This document shows positions 15,726-24,698 of a DNA stretch of 32,381 nucleotides, one piece after another. Origin of the DNA: Dehalococcoidia bacterium (GTDB taxonomy: Bacteria; Chloroflexota; Dehalococcoidia; Lucifugimonadales; Lucifugimonadaceae); the NCBI GenBank assembly GCA_022819585.1, contig JAJEGY010000022.1, forward strand, positions 1 to 32,381, read 5' to 3'. The position numbers and the translations under genes were made by a program. Below the pieces are notes generated by a model. It was given only the letters and a program-made list of their open reading frames with translations. It was not told where the DNA came from and ran no database searches. How positions within the stretch are numbered: the first letter of the stretch is position 1; each line of letters starts with the position of its first letter.

Positions 15726-15758
15726 CAAAAAGGGGGATTCGTGGTTGGCGAATCCCCC
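15726..15758 (-). terminator. strong intrinsic terminator after clpC
   Basis: Ten-base perfect arms GGGGGATTCG and CGAATCCCCC surround a seven-base loop, followed on the minus strand by TTTTTG (15731-15726). The plus strand also ends in TTTTA, so it could act in both directions. It begins about 28 bp past the clpC stop. Confidence 0.9.
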
Positions 15759-15785
15759 TTTTAGTTTCGGTTTTGAGTGCCGAAT

Positions 15786-18350
15786 TTAGGTTGTTGCGGT
15801 GAAGACGGGTTCGTCGCCGAGTTGCGCTACCATCGCGGATTCTTCGAGGATGTCAACAGGCGCTTCATCACGAGTGATGACGATGGATTGTTCCCCGGTA
15901 TCTTCAGCTTCGGTAGCGTCGATCAGGACGGTGTCGCCCTCTTCCAAGTCTCCGGTGAGGTACATCTCAGAGATGCCGTCTTCGACCTCGTCTTGGATCT
16001 TTCGACGCAGTGGTCGCGCACCCATCTTGGGATCGAAACCGGTGTCGGCGAGATAAGTCTTGGCAGCATCGGTGATGCGCAACTCCATCTCGTGCTCTTC
16101 TACCCGGTCACGGACTTCGCTCATCATCAGGTCAACGATGTTGAGGACGTCTTGGCGATCCAATGCTCGGAAGACGACGACTCCGTCGATGCGGTTCAGG
16201 AATTCGGGTCTGAATCCGTTTCTCGGGTTCTTGAGTTCCTCGAGAACACGATCCTTCATCCGTAGGTAGTCGTCTTGGGACGTTCCGTCAGAGCTTTCAC
16301 CGGTGCTGAAGCCGATTTTGTAGCCGCTTGCGATGAGGTTCGATCCGAGGTTCGACGTCATGACGATGATGGTGTTCTTGAAGTCGATCTTGCGTCCTTG
16401 GCCGTCGGTCAGGTGTCCGTCTTCGAAGACTTGGAGCAGCGCGTTGAAGACGTCGGGGTGGGCCTTCTCGATTTCGTCGAGAAGGATGACGCTGTAGGGG
16501 TGTTTTCGGACTTCTTCGGTAAGCTGGCCGCCGTCGCCGTATCCGACGTAGCCGGGGGGCGATCCGATCAGGCGTGAGACGGTGTGCTTCTCCATGTATT
16601 CGGACATGTCGAGGCGGATCATCAGGCGTGCGTCGCCGAAGAGGTATTCCGCGAGTTGCTTGACGAGTTCGGATTTACCGACACCGGTCGGGCCTAGGAA
16701 TAGGAATGCGCCGATAGGTCGCTTGGGGTCTTTGAAACCAGCGCGTGCACGTCGTACCGCTTTCGAGACGATAGCGATGGGTTCCTCTTGACCGAGGACG
16801 CGTTTTTCCAGCTCTTGCTCCATGTTGCGGAGGCGTTCGACTTCGACGACGTCGAGTCGTGTAACCGGGATGCTGGTCCACATGGAGACGACTTCGGTAA
16901 CGTCGTCGGGTCCGACCTCGGTCTTGATCTGGTCTTTGTTTTCCTCGGCGTGTTTCTTTTCGACCCGAGATATAAGGGCTTTTTGCTTTGTCTCGCGTTC
17001 GAAGAGTTCTGACGCGGCGTCGTAGTCTTGCCGGGTTACTGCTTCGTTCTTCTCTCGGAGTATGTCGTTGAGAATACGAATGGCGTCGCGTACTTCTGGC
17101 GGTGGCATCGTGTTTTTGACGCGTACCCGCGAGACGGCTTCGTCGACGAGGTCGATTGCTTTGTCGGGCAGGTGACGATCAACGATGTAGCGGTCGGCGA
17201 GTTGCGCTGCAATCTCGATCGCCTCGTCATTGATGGTCAACTGGTGATGTTCCTCGTACTGCTTTTTGACGCCGTGGAGGATTTTGACGGTTTCGTCCAC
17301 GTCCGGGGGTTCGACTTTGACGGGCCGGAAGCGACGATCGAGTGCGGCATCGCGTTCGATGTGCTTGCGGTAGTCATCGTGAGTCGTCGCGCCGACGACT
17401 TGCAATTCGCCTCTAACCAAGGAAGGTTTGAGTATGTTTGCCGCGTCGACAGCTCCTTCGGCAGCGCCTGCTCCGACGAGAGTGTGTATCTCTTCAATGA
17501 AGAGGATGCACTCGCGGTTGGCTTTCAGCTCGGAGATGATCTTGGTCATTCGCTCTTCGAACTCGCCGCGGTATTTGGTTCCGGCGATGAGCGAGCCCAT
17601 ATCGAGTGCGACGACACGCCGGTTTTTCAACATGTCGGGAACTGCGCCGTCGACGATAGTCGTGGCGAGTTTTTCGACGATCGCGGTCTTGCCAACTCCG
17701 GGGTCGCCTACAAGAACGGGATTGTTTTTGGTTCGGCGGCTTAGGATCTGGATGACTCGTTCGAGTTCGGTGTCGCGCCCAATAACGGGGTCGAGTTTGC
17801 CGTTTGATGCGAGTTCGGTAAGATCGACGCCCATGCTGTCGAGCATGGGAGTGCGCTTGTTCTTGTCGTCGGCGCCCTTGCGACGTGACCGTTTGGTGCC
17901 GGATTCGAGCCGTTGAGTTTCTTCTCTTACGCGGTCGAGGGTGACGCTGTTCTGATTCAGCAGATCGGCGGCAGGTCCTTCGCCATCACGAAGGAGGCCG
18001 ATGAGGAGGTGTTCGGTCCCAACGCGGTTCAGTTCACTCAGACGAGCTTCGTCAACGGCGAGTCGGATAGCTTTCTTAGCCCTCGGGCCGAGGCTGGGTG
18101 GACGGTCAGCGGGAGTGGCTTCACGGTTTATGTTGAATTCAAGGTTGTGGCGGAGTTCCTTGACATCGATCTTGAGGTTTGTGAAGACCTGAGCGACAAT
18201 ACCCTCTTTCTCACCAAGTAGAGCAAGCAAAAGGTGCTCAGCAGTGATGTACCGCTGGTTGAATCGCTTGGCTTCCTCTTGGGCCGTCTCGAACACGCGA
18301 CGTGCCGGTGCCGAGAACATGTTAAAGCCACGTTCGCTGCTGTCGGGCAT
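15786..18350 (-). CDS. clpC: ATP-dependent Clp protease ATP-binding subunit ClpC
   Basis: 854 residues of the AAA+ unfoldase that feeds substrates to ClpP. The N-terminal Clp repeats (about 12-150) are followed by the first AAA+ domain with Walker A GDPGVGKT (215-222). A coiled M-domain with a UVR-like segment (about 420-465) marks ClpC rather than ClpA. The second AAA+ domain has Walker A GPTGVGKS (553-560), Walker B VILLDE (621-626) and the pore-loop GYVGYGD. The first Walker B reads ILFIEEIHT, with Glu286 where almost all family members have Asp. The ATG at 18350 has AGGGAG about 9 nt upstream. It follows rpsA by 55 bp, not the ctsR-mcsAB genes of Firmicutes, and ends in a strong terminator. 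Confidence 0.96.
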   Translation of the reverse strand: MPDSSERGFNMFSAPARRVFETAQEEAKRFNQRYITAEHLLLALLGEKEGIVAQVFTNLKIDVKELRHNLEFNINREATPADRPPSLGPRAKKAIRLAVDEARLSELNRVGTEHLLIGLLRDGEGPAADLLNQNSVTLDRVREETQRLESGTKRSRRKGADDKNKRTPMLDSMGVDLTELASNGKLDPVIGRDTELERVIQILSRRTKNNPVLVGDPGVGKTAIVEKLATTIVDGAVPDMLKNRRVVALDMGSLIAGTKYRGEFEERMTKIISELKANRECILFIEEIHTLVGAGAAEGAVDAANILKPSLVRGELQVVGATTHDDYRKHIERDAALDRRFRPVKVEPPDVDETVKILHGVKKQYEEHHQLTINDEAIEIAAQLADRYIVDRHLPDKAIDLVDEAVSRVRVKNTMPPPEVRDAIRILNDILREKNEAVTRQDYDAASELFERETKQKALISRVEKKHAEENKDQIKTEVGPDDVTEVVSMWTSIPVTRLDVVEVERLRNMEQELEKRVLGQEEPIAIVSKAVRRARAGFKDPKRPIGAFLFLGPTGVGKSELVKQLAEYLFGDARLMIRLDMSEYMEKHTVSRLIGSPPGYVGYGDGGQLTEEVRKHPYSVILLDEIEKAHPDVFNALLQVFEDGHLTDGQGRKIDFKNTIIVMTSNLGSNLIASGYKIGFSTGESSDGTSQDDYLRMKDRVLEELKNPRNGFRPEFLNRIDGVVVFRALDRQDVLNIVDLMMSEVRDRVEEHEMELRITDAAKTYLADTGFDPKMGARPLRRKIQDEVEDGISEMYLTGDLEEGDTVLIDATEAEDTGEQSIVITRDEAPVDILEESAMVAQLGDEPVFTATT

Positions 18351-18380
18351 TGCTGAACGCTCCCTTCAGTCAGGTTGTCA

Positions 18381-18399
18381 CGGACGCCCTACGCGTCCG
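18381..18399 (-). promoter_or_regulatory. hairpin between rpsA and clpC
   Basis: CGGACGC and GCGTCCG form a seven-base perfect stem with a five-base loop. There is no T-run on the minus strand, so it is more likely a processing or stability element between co-transcribed genes than a terminator. Confidence 0.35.
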
Positions 18400-18405
18400 T
18401 AGATT

Positions 18406-19716
18406 TCATTCTTCAAATAGGTCTTCGAACCCGCCGTCGGAGAAGCCGGTAACGTCTTCATCGCCGTCAGTATCGGAACCCTCTGTAGCATTCTCGGCTT
18501 GTTTAAGGCTCAGACCGAGTCGCCGACGTTCTGGTTCGATTCGTATCACACGGAAGTTCCGCACGTCGCCTTCTTTAACGACTTCTGCCGGACTCTTTAT
18601 GTGTCGATTTGTGAGTTCTGAGATGTGAACCAAGCCCTCGATGCCTTCTTCTATACGGGCGAAAGCGCCGAAGTGCGCCAATTTCGTGATTTTTCCTTCC
18701 ACGATCTGGCCCACGCTAAGCTGGTTCTCGATGTGTTCCCATGGCTCAGGCATCAATCGCTTCATGCTCAGGGCGATCTTGAGGGACTCGCGGTCGACTT
18801 TCAGGACCAAAACATCGAGGTCTTGACCGAGTTTGACGACATCATCGGGCCGATTCACGGACGACCATGACATCTCAGAGATGTGAACAAGGCCGTCAGC
18901 GCCTCCAAGGTCGATAAATGCGCCGAAACTCGATATCCCAGCGACTCTTCCGTGTCGGATATCGCCTTCCTCAAGCTCTTGTACGAGACGCATCTTCTGC
19001 ATGTGGTTGATCGCTTCGAGGGCGGCTCGCTCGGAGAATATAGCTCGGTTTCGGCGTCGGTTGAGTTCGAGGATTTTGCAGTCGATCTCCATGCCGATGA
19101 AGCCGGGCTTGGGAGGAGCGCCATCTCCGACGTAGAGGTCTCTCGCGGGTCCGACTAGTTGGGAAAGGGGTACGAAACCTTGTACGCCCTTAACTTGTAT
19201 TACGGCACCGCCGCGGTTGGAGCCGATGATCCGGCCTCTGACCGTCTCCTCAGATTCTCGAGCTTTTTCGAGATCGCGCCAACCGTGTTCACCTCGTGCC
19301 CGGTCTATGGACAGGAGCGGGTAGCCTTCGGGCCCTTCGGGCCTAGAAACGTAGAGAATGACCTCGTCGCCGACTTTCGGCAGAGCGTCTTCGCCTTCTT
19401 CTTCGGTGAGGAGGCGGGTCTCTCTGATGGGAACCCATCCCTCGGATTTCTGTTGAATGTCGACGAGTAGACCTTCACGAGCGGCGTCCAAGACAGTGCC
19501 GTCGATGATGTCTCCACGCCTCAAGCCTTGTTTCGGCAGGTATTGGAAAACTAGATCGAGTTCTTCGGCCTCGACTTCGGTCTCCTGAGAGCCGTTTGCA
19601 TCTGGCTCGGTTTGCGTCGAAATTGATCCGTCAGCGTCTATAGGCTGCTCGGATTCGTCATCTAAGACCGCGACGCTTCCAGGATTCGCCGTCTGCTCAG
19701 TGTCTGTGGTCGTCAA
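18406..19716 (-). CDS. rpsA: 30S ribosomal protein S1 (four S1 domains)
   Basis: 436 residues with an acidic, low-complexity N-terminus (1-55) and four S1/OB RNA-binding domains at about 66-138, 157-230, 250-318 and 336-405. The last two carry the clear SSFGAFIDLGGADGLVHISE and HFGAFARIEEGIEGLVHIS motifs. S1 helps mRNAs bind the 30S subunit. Four domains is shorter than the six of E. coli and usual outside Proteobacteria. The start is a TTG at 19716 preceded by AAGGAT; no ATG exists in frame until well inside the domains. The tail (about 408-436) is acidic. clpC follows in the same direction. Confidence 0.93.
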   Translation of the reverse strand: MTTTDTEQTANPGSVAVLDDESEQPIDADGSISTQTEPDANGSQETEVEAEELDLVFQYLPKQGLRRGDIIDGTVLDAAREGLLVDIQQKSEGWVPIRETRLLTEEEGEDALPKVGDEVILYVSRPEGPEGYPLLSIDRARGEHGWRDLEKARESEETVRGRIIGSNRGGAVIQVKGVQGFVPLSQLVGPARDLYVGDGAPPKPGFIGMEIDCKILELNRRRNRAIFSERAALEAINHMQKMRLVQELEEGDIRHGRVAGISSFGAFIDLGGADGLVHISEMSWSSVNRPDDVVKLGQDLDVLVLKVDRESLKIALSMKRLMPEPWEHIENQLSVGQIVEGKITKLAHFGAFARIEEGIEGLVHISELTNRHIKSPAEVVKEGDVRNFRVIRIEPERRRLGLSLKQAENATEGSDTDGDEDVTGFSDGGFEDLFEE

Positions 19717-19766
19717 TTAGAAATCCTTGAGGTATCTTCCGCAGCCCCGTTTGACTGCACGCCCTA

Positions 19767-19772
19767 ATTATA
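19767..19772 (-). promoter_or_regulatory. candidate -10 element for rpsA-clpC
   Basis: A perfect TATAAT on the minus strand lies 50 bp before the rpsA start. No good -35 is found at the usual spacing, so support rests on the -10 and its position. Confidence 0.35.
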
Positions 19773-19896
19773 AGCACGGTGTTTTTTCGAATCCGTTTCG
19801 TGTCGGGCGGTTGACAGATCGATCTGGGCTTTGCGATGGAATTGTGTGTAAACCGATTTTACCCAAACTTCCCGTTCGTGCACCTTGAGATGAGAC

Positions 19897-19927
19897 AAGA
19901 TATCGCCTCTTGATTCAAAGATATCGC
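19897..19927 (+). promoter_or_regulatory. direct repeat, possible operator upstream of the SDR gene
   Basis: The ten-base word AAGATATCGC occurs at 19897-19906 and 19918-19927, start to start 21 bp or about two helical turns, so both lie on the same face of the DNA. It lies about 100 bp before the SDR start and 180 bp before the divergent rpsA start. The rest of 19717-20030 shows only a TTGACA at 19811-19816 without a matching -10. Confidence 0.3.
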
Positions 19928-20030
19928 TCCCGAGTGCTTGGAGTATTCTAGATTCGTGTAAGAACGCAACGGATTCGGCACTGAATCTGGGCGGTGCGAA
20001 AGATCGAGCGATGATTGGAGCAATCCGAGT

Positions 20031-20807
20031 ATGGATCTAGGAATCAAGGGAAAACGTGCGCTGATCACAGGTGGCAGCAGAGGTCTCGGTCGGCAATCGG
20101 CTCTGGCTTTGGCGAATGAGGGCGTGGATGTAGCGATCTGCGCACGAGGTCAGGAACGACTGGACCAGACAGTCGCGGAGTTGTCTGATTGCGGAGTGAA
20201 TGCGGTGGGATACGCGCTCGATATGGGCGACGCCGACGCTCCGGCTCAGGTGGTTGAGCAGATGAAAGCTGATCTGGGAGAGCCCGACATCGTTGTCAAC
20301 AACGTGGGCGGGAGCATGGGCACAAGCGACGTGGTTAATTCTTCGGTTGAAGATTTCGCGATGGTTGTCGACTTGAATGTGTTTTCGGCGATTCGCTTGA
20401 TCAAATTGACGTTGCCGGGAATGCAAGAACGCGGCTGGGGGCGGATTATCAACATTTCCAGCATCTACGGTCGGGAAGCTGGCGGAACAGCGCCTTATAT
20501 GGTGGCGAAAGCTGGGATGATCGCCCTTTCGAAGCATGCCGCGCTGTCAAGCGCGCCGACTGGGGTGACTGTGAACTCGGTTGCGCCGGGTTCGATCCTG
20601 TTTCCTGGCGGGACCTGGGAGCGATTCCAGGAGATCAATACTGACGAGGTTGTTGAGGAGTTCGTTGCGCGGAATCTGCCGATGGGCAAGTTTGGTTGGC
20701 CTGAACCGATCGGCGCTACCGTTGCGTTTCTGGCGTCGAAACATGCAGACTTGATAACGGGTGCGTGCATCAACGTGGATGGTGGGCAATCTCACAACCT
20801 GTTCTGA
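20031..20807 (+). CDS. short-chain dehydrogenase/reductase (SDR), FabG-like
   Basis: 258 residues, a classical SDR. The cofactor-binding TGGSRGLG is at 13-20, NNVGG (90-94) stands in place of the usual NNAGG, and the catalytic triad is Ser143/144 in NISSIYG with Tyr156 and Lys160 in PYMVAKAG. The C-terminal ITGACINVDGGQS is typical. ARG at 38-40 after the second strand suggests NADP(H). The substrate cannot be read from sequence; FabG-like 3-oxoacyl reductases and many other alcohol dehydrogenases share this pattern. It is followed 58 bp later by thiG, which may be co-transcribed. Confidence 0.88.
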   Translation: MDLGIKGKRALITGGSRGLGRQSALALANEGVDVAICARGQERLDQTVAELSDCGVNAVGYALDMGDADAPAQVVEQMKADLGEPDIVVNNVGGSMGTSDVVNSSVEDFAMVVDLNVFSAIRLIKLTLPGMQERGWGRIINISSIYGREAGGTAPYMVAKAGMIALSKHAALSSAPTGVTVNSVAPGSILFPGGTWERFQEINTDEVVEEFVARNLPMGKFGWPEPIGATVAFLASKHADLITGACINVDGGQSHNLF

Positions 20808-20816
20808 GGTAACTCC

Positions 20817-20846
20817 CTTTAATGGATAAGCCTTTAATGGATAAGA
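20817..20846 (+). repeat. tandem 15-bp duplication in the thiG leader
   Basis: CTTTAATGGATAAG occurs twice back to back (20817-20830 and 20832-20845, unit 15 bp). Because the unit is a multiple of three, a 15-codon frame starting at the ATG at 20822 stays open through both copies and ends at TGA 20867-20869, overlapping the thiG ATG (20866) as ATGA. Confidence 0.6.
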
Positions 20847-20865
20847 ATGACAGAGTCTTCTTGAT

Positions 20866-21645
20866 ATGACAGACGATCGACTGGTAATTGCGGGAAAATC
20901 CTTTAGCTCGCGGTTGATGACTGGAACGGGTAAGCACCGATCCGCCCAACAACTTCTGGATTCGGTGGAGGCGTCGGGGACGGAGATCATCACGGTAGCG
21001 ATCGGCAGGCTGAATCTTGACGATCCGACCGAAGAGACGCTGTTGGACGTTTTGGACTGGGACAAGTACCAGATACTGCCGAATACGGCTGGCGCACGAA
21101 ATGCGGAGCAGGCGGTTGGGATAGCTCGGTTGGCACGGGAAGTGACGGGTTCGGATTGGGTGAAGTTGGAGGTGATACCTGAGCCGGCGCATCTGCTGCC
21201 TGATCCGGTTGGGACGTACGAAGCGGCGGGGAGGTTGGTGGATGAGGGCTTTACGGTTTTGCCGTATATTCATGCGGACCCGGTACTGGCGATGAAGTTG
21301 GAGGATCTGGGATGTTCGACGGTGATGCCGTTGGGTTCACCCATTGGTTCAGGTCAAGGGGTTCACACGGCTGAAGAGATAGCGATCATCATTGAGCAGT
21401 CGAATGTGCCGGTGGTGGTGGATGCAGGGTTGGGTGTGCCGTCGGATGCATCGAAGGTTTTGGAGATGGGGGCTGACGCGGTATTGGTCAACACCGCGAT
21501 TGCGCAGGCCGAGGATCCGGGGTTGATGGGTGAAGCGTTCAAACTAGGTGTCGAGGCCGGAAGGAAGGCTTACCTAGCTGGTCGGATCCCGGTTGCGGAG
21601 GCATCACCGAGCAGCCCGCAAGAGGCGCTGGCTGTCAGCGCGTGA
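20866..21645 (+). CDS. thiG: thiazole synthase ThiG
   Basis: 259 residues, a TIM barrel that builds the thiazole ring of thiamine from 1-deoxy-D-xylulose 5-phosphate, dehydroglycine and ThiS thiocarboxylate. Lys100 in DWVKLEVI is the Schiff-base lysine. [27 protein letters not shown] and [13 protein letters not shown] are the family signatures, the last two binding phosphate. The length is normal. The gene has no strong ribosome binding site and may depend on the short overlapping leader frame. thiS, thiO/thiH and thiF are not nearby. The ThiE/TenI-like gene follows at 20 bp. No TPP riboswitch is recognisable upstream. Confidence 0.95.
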   Translation: MTDDRLVIAGKSFSSRLMTGTGKHRSAQQLLDSVEASGTEIITVAIGRLNLDDPTEETLLDVLDWDKYQILPNTAGARNAEQAVGIARLAREVTGSDWVKLEVIPEPAHLLPDPVGTYEAAGRLVDEGFTVLPYIHADPVLAMKLEDLGCSTVMPLGSPIGSGQGVHTAEEIAIIIEQSNVPVVVDAGLGVPSDASKVLEMGADAVLVNTAIAQAEDPGLMGEAFKLGVEAGRKAYLAGRIPVAEASPSSPQEALAVSA

Positions 21646-21664
21646 GGACGGTCCGGCGGACGGG

Positions 21665-22327
21665 ATGTCAGAATCGCCGCGTTTACGACTTCCTGATCCG
21701 ACGCTTTGTTTGGTGACTGACTTAGGTGTCGTCGGTAGAGATTCAGGGCTCTTGGCCGATCGAGTTTCGGTTGCGGTTGAGAACGGGGTGAATCTGGTTC
21801 AGGTTCGGGCACCAGAGCTGGATACGGATGAATTTGGGATTCTGGTCTCGGAAATTGTCAGCGTCGTTGCAAGGCGTGCGTTGGTGTTGGTAAATCTGTC
21901 GAGCAGGCCTCTTGCACATCATGATGGGGTGGATGGTGTTCAGTTGGGTGAAAGTGCGTCGGTGACAGTTGCGGAGATTCGGGAGATGTATGGCAAAAGT
22001 GTTTTGGTGGGACGATCTGTGCATAGTTTGGTGGGGGCGCGAGGTGCGAAGGAGTCGGGAGCGGATTCTGTTGTATTGGGGACGATTTTTCCGTCTGGCA
22101 CTCATCCGGGTGGTGAGACGCATGGGTCGGGAATTGTGAGGAGGGTTGTGGATGAGATTGGTTTGGATGTGATTGGGATTGGTGGGATCACATCGACCAA
22201 TGTTGATGAAGTGATGAAGGAAGGAGCACGTGGAGTTGCGGTGATCAGGTCGATACTCGGGGCGGTTGATCCGGGACTGGCGACTAGGGAGTTGATGGCC
22301 GCGATGTTGGCCGCGCGGTCGGGTTAG
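21665..22327 (+). CDS. thiamine phosphate synthase/thiazole tautomerase family protein (ThiE/TenI)
   Basis: 220 residues from the ATG at 21665; a longer frame would run inside thiG. The fold signatures are LCLVTD (14-19), GVQLGE (91-96), VGRSVHS (115-121), VVLGTIFPSGTHPGG and VIGIGGI. In ThiE the QLREK and PTxTK motifs bind the pyrimidine pyrophosphate and thiazole phosphate; here they read QVRAP and PSGTH. GRSVHS contains a histidine (H120) where TenI thiazole tautomerase has its catalytic His. It could therefore be TenI rather than ThiE, or a divergent ThiE. Placement next to thiG supports a thiazole-side role either way. It ends by overlapping the convergent formyltransferase-like gene. 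Confidence 0.75.
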   Translation: MSESPRLRLPDPTLCLVTDLGVVGRDSGLLADRVSVAVENGVNLVQVRAPELDTDEFGILVSEIVSVVARRALVLVNLSSRPLAHHDGVDGVQLGESASVTVAEIREMYGKSVLVGRSVHSLVGARGAKESGADSVVLGTIFPSGTHPGGETHGSGIVRRVVDEIGLDVIGIGGITSTNVDEVMKEGARGVAVIRSILGAVDPGLATRELMAAMLAARSG

Positions 22328-23148
22328 GCTTGATCCCCGGATATGGCGGCTTCAACCGACGAGGTCAGGTCGACGGGTTCTGTTTGAGAGCCGTTCCTGA
22401 ACGAGAGTAGGTCGATATCACCGTCGGCGATTGCTTTTAGGGTTTCTACGACAAACGGTCTTTCGCGTATGACGCCTGCTTCTCGGATTGCGGCGAAGAG
22501 TGGAAGGGTTTCGTCTCCAGACTCTCGCAACTGTGCGATGTCGCAAGTCCGGGCATCATCCCATAACTCGTCAAAGTGGGAGCCGCGAACTGGGAAACTA
22601 CACGTAGTCATGACTGGCCCGCGGTCAAGCTCGGGGGTTGCGATGTGGATCATTGAGCCATGGTGATCGTTGCGATTTTCGATCACATCCCAGACTGCGT
22701 CTTGCCATTTGCCGATGGTCCCGCCCGGAAGCGCTGGGTGTTGATTGATAACTAGCATTTTTCGGCTGATTTCTGGGGCGAAGAGCATGTAGCCTGCCAT
22801 CACTGAAATGTCCGGTTCAAAAGGTTCGAGTTTGGCCAGGACGGTGCGGTCGAAAGACTCTCTCAGTTCTGCCCAGGGCGCGTAGTTGTTTTGGCGTCGG
22901 TAGTTGAGGGATGAGAGAGTTACTGTGGGGATGTTGTTGTGCTTAGCGAGATCCAGGAAGCTGTCGGTAGGTCCAGTTTGACCGCGTTCTCGGTTGATGA
23001 AGACGAATTCGAAGGTTGCGTTGAGGTGGTTGGTCTGGGTGGCGTGTAAGACCGCCTCAAACATGCCCCTCGAACCCGGACCGTTCGCGGTTGTGAACCA
23101 ACCGATCCGCAGAGGGTTGCCGGTCGGTGATTGTGGGGGGACGGCCAC
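22324..23148 (-). CDS. formyltransferase-family protein (PurN/Fmt-like)
   Basis: 274 residues. The formyltransferase core shows the catalytic Asn-His-Asp set: N135 and H137 in VINQHPALPGG and D175 in TPELDRGPV. This is the arrangement of enzymes that move a formyl group from 10-formyltetrahydrofolate, such as glycinamide ribonucleotide transformylase PurN. The N-terminal strand LRIGWFTTANGPGSRG differs from canonical PurN, and the C-terminal third is longer, so the acceptor is uncertain. It lacks the C-terminal OB domain of Fmt. The start is a GTG at 23148, two bases after the xseB stop, and it is the last gene of the long operon. Confidence 0.75.
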   Translation of the reverse strand: MAVPPQSPTGNPLRIGWFTTANGPGSRGMFEAVLHATQTNHLNATFEFVFINRERGQTGPTDSFLDLAKHNNIPTVTLSSLNYRRQNNYAPWAELRESFDRTVLAKLEPFEPDISVMAGYMLFAPEISRKMLVINQHPALPGGTIGKWQDAVWDVIENRNDHHGSMIHIATPELDRGPVMTTCSFPVRGSHFDELWDDARTCDIAQLRESGDETLPLFAAIREAGVIRERPFVVETLKAIADGDIDLLSFRNGSQTEPVDLTSSVEAAISGDQA

Positions 23149-23150
23149 GG

Positions 23151-23396
23151 TTAGTCGTCTGAGACTAGGTTGAGTTGCTCTACCAGGCCTTGTTGGAGAC
23201 GTTTGATTTTGAGTTCGGCGCTGTTGAGCATCTCGGTGCAGGTCTTAGCCAGTTGCATCCCCTCTTCGAAGAGTGCGGTGGATTGGTCAAGAGACATTTG
23301 GCCGCTTTCGAGACGTCGAACTACGGACTCGAGGCGAGTGAAGGCGTCTTCAAACGAGGTGGGTTCTTCAGCGGGTTGTTGGTCGGAGTCTGTCAT
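23151..23396 (-). CDS. xseB: exodeoxyribonuclease VII small subunit
   Basis: 81 residues from the ATG at 23396. Upstream in-frame ATGs exist, but the one at 23423 would overlap xseA. The family core is clear: TSFEDAFTRLESVVRRLESG, then SLDQSTALFEEGMQLAKTC and NSAELKIKRLQQ, forming the helical hairpin that binds XseA. The pair degrades single-stranded DNA from both ends and acts in mismatch repair and recombination. It begins 13 bp after the xseA stop. Confidence 0.92.
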   Translation of the reverse strand: MTDSDQQPAEEPTSFEDAFTRLESVVRRLESGQMSLDQSTALFEEGMQLAKTCTEMLNSAELKIKRLQQGLVEQLNLVSDD

Positions 23397-23409
23397 GATG
23401 GTCTCGTGG

Positions 23410-24645
23410 TCAGTTGGTTGCATTGACGGATTTAGCTTCGGTTTCGACGGTGCCATCGGCGAAGGTCAGCTCGATAGCTGATCTGGGTTTGACGGTCGCG
23501 GCTTTGGTGATCACTTTGCCTTCAGAGTCTCTTGCGATGACGTATCCCCGTTCGAGAATATTGTGGGGGCCTAAGGCTCGCAGTTCAGCTTCAACGCGGC
23601 GCATGGCTTCCCGCTTCAATGCGAGGTATCGGGCCCACGAGTCTTGGGCGCGAATCTTTAGCTCATCGACGCGTTGTCGGAAGATTTGGGGTTCGGGTGC
23701 GTTTTCAGCTAGGCGGTCTTGGGTGAGGTCGAGGCGTTGTCGGGCGAGGGTGACGCGGCCTGAAAGCCCTCTCATTAATCGTTGAACGAAGTCGGCGGTT
23801 TCTACAGCGAGACCGGCGATGTCGGGGGAGACTAGCTCAGCAGCGGCGGAGGGAGTCGGTGCTCGGAGGTCGGCTACTTCGTCGGCGATGGTGAAGTCGG
23901 TTTCGTGTCCTACCGCGCTAATGACTGGGATGCGGCTAGCGAATATGGTTCGGGCTACCATCTCGTCGTTGTATGGCATTAGATCCTCGGCAGATCCGCC
24001 TCCTCGTCCAATGATTACTGCGTCGACGTGTTCGGATTCGGCGTATGCGTGTAGATCGGCGAAGGCTTCGATGATGGTGACGGGTGCTAGCTCTCCTTGG
24101 ACGGCTGATGGGACAAGGAGGAGTTCCATCAAGGGGTAGCGACGTTGGACGATGATTTGGATGTCGTGCCAGACGGCGCCCTGTTCGGAGGTGATGACAG
24201 CGATACGTTTGGGGAATGGTGGGATTCGGCGTTTGCGGGATGGGTCGAAGAGACCTTCGGCGCGTAGTTTTCGTTTAAGTTCTTCTAGTTGTGCTTGTTG
24301 ATCGCCAACGCCGGCGGGTTCGGCGGATGTGACGACGATTTGTAGGTCGCCTCGGGGAGCGTAGATGTTGGCGCTGCCTTGGCAGACAACGAGGGCACCG
24401 TCTTCGAGGTATTGGTGACCGCGGCCGTACCGGAACATGACGCAGCGAAGGGAGGATTCGCTGTCGCGCAGAGAGAAGTAACTGTGGCCTGATGGGGGTT
24501 GGGAGTGACCCGAGACTTCGCCAATCAAGGTTACGTTGGCGAGCTGGGGATCGCTCTTTAGAAGCCCTTGGATGAGTTGAGAGACTTCTGAAACCGAGCG
24601 AGGTTGGTCAGTTGGGATTGGGGGCGACGTTGGGGTGTTGTACAT
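23410..24645 (-). CDS. xseA: exodeoxyribonuclease VII large subunit
   Basis: 411 residues. The N-terminal OB-fold (about 18-110, with VTLIGEVSGHSQPPSGHSYF) binds single-stranded DNA. The catalytic domain carries IIGRGGGSAEDL (211-222), AVGHETDFTIADEVADLRAP (244-263) and PSAAAEL, and the C-terminal coiled region (about 280-360) holds XseB subunits. Length is slightly below the E. coli protein but complete. The start is an ATG at 24645. It follows efp by 53 bp and precedes xseB. Confidence 0.95.
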   Translation of the reverse strand: MYNTPTSPPIPTDQPRSVSEVSQLIQGLLKSDPQLANVTLIGEVSGHSQPPSGHSYFSLRDSESSLRCVMFRYGRGHQYLEDGALVVCQGSANIYAPRGDLQIVVTSAEPAGVGDQQAQLEELKRKLRAEGLFDPSRKRRIPPFPKRIAVITSEQGAVWHDIQIIVQRRYPLMELLLVPSAVQGELAPVTIIEAFADLHAYAESEHVDAVIIGRGGGSAEDLMPYNDEMVARTIFASRIPVISAVGHETDFTIADEVADLRAPTPSAAAELVSPDIAGLAVETADFVQRLMRGLSGRVTLARQRLDLTQDRLAENAPEPQIFRQRVDELKIRAQDSWARYLALKREAMRRVEAELRALGPHNILERGYVIARDSEGKVITKAATVKPRSAIELTFADGTVETEAKSVNATN

Positions 24646-24698
24646 CGGGTTGCCCCCAATTATCTGTGAGTTATTGGGAGTTGGCGCGGAATGCTTAT

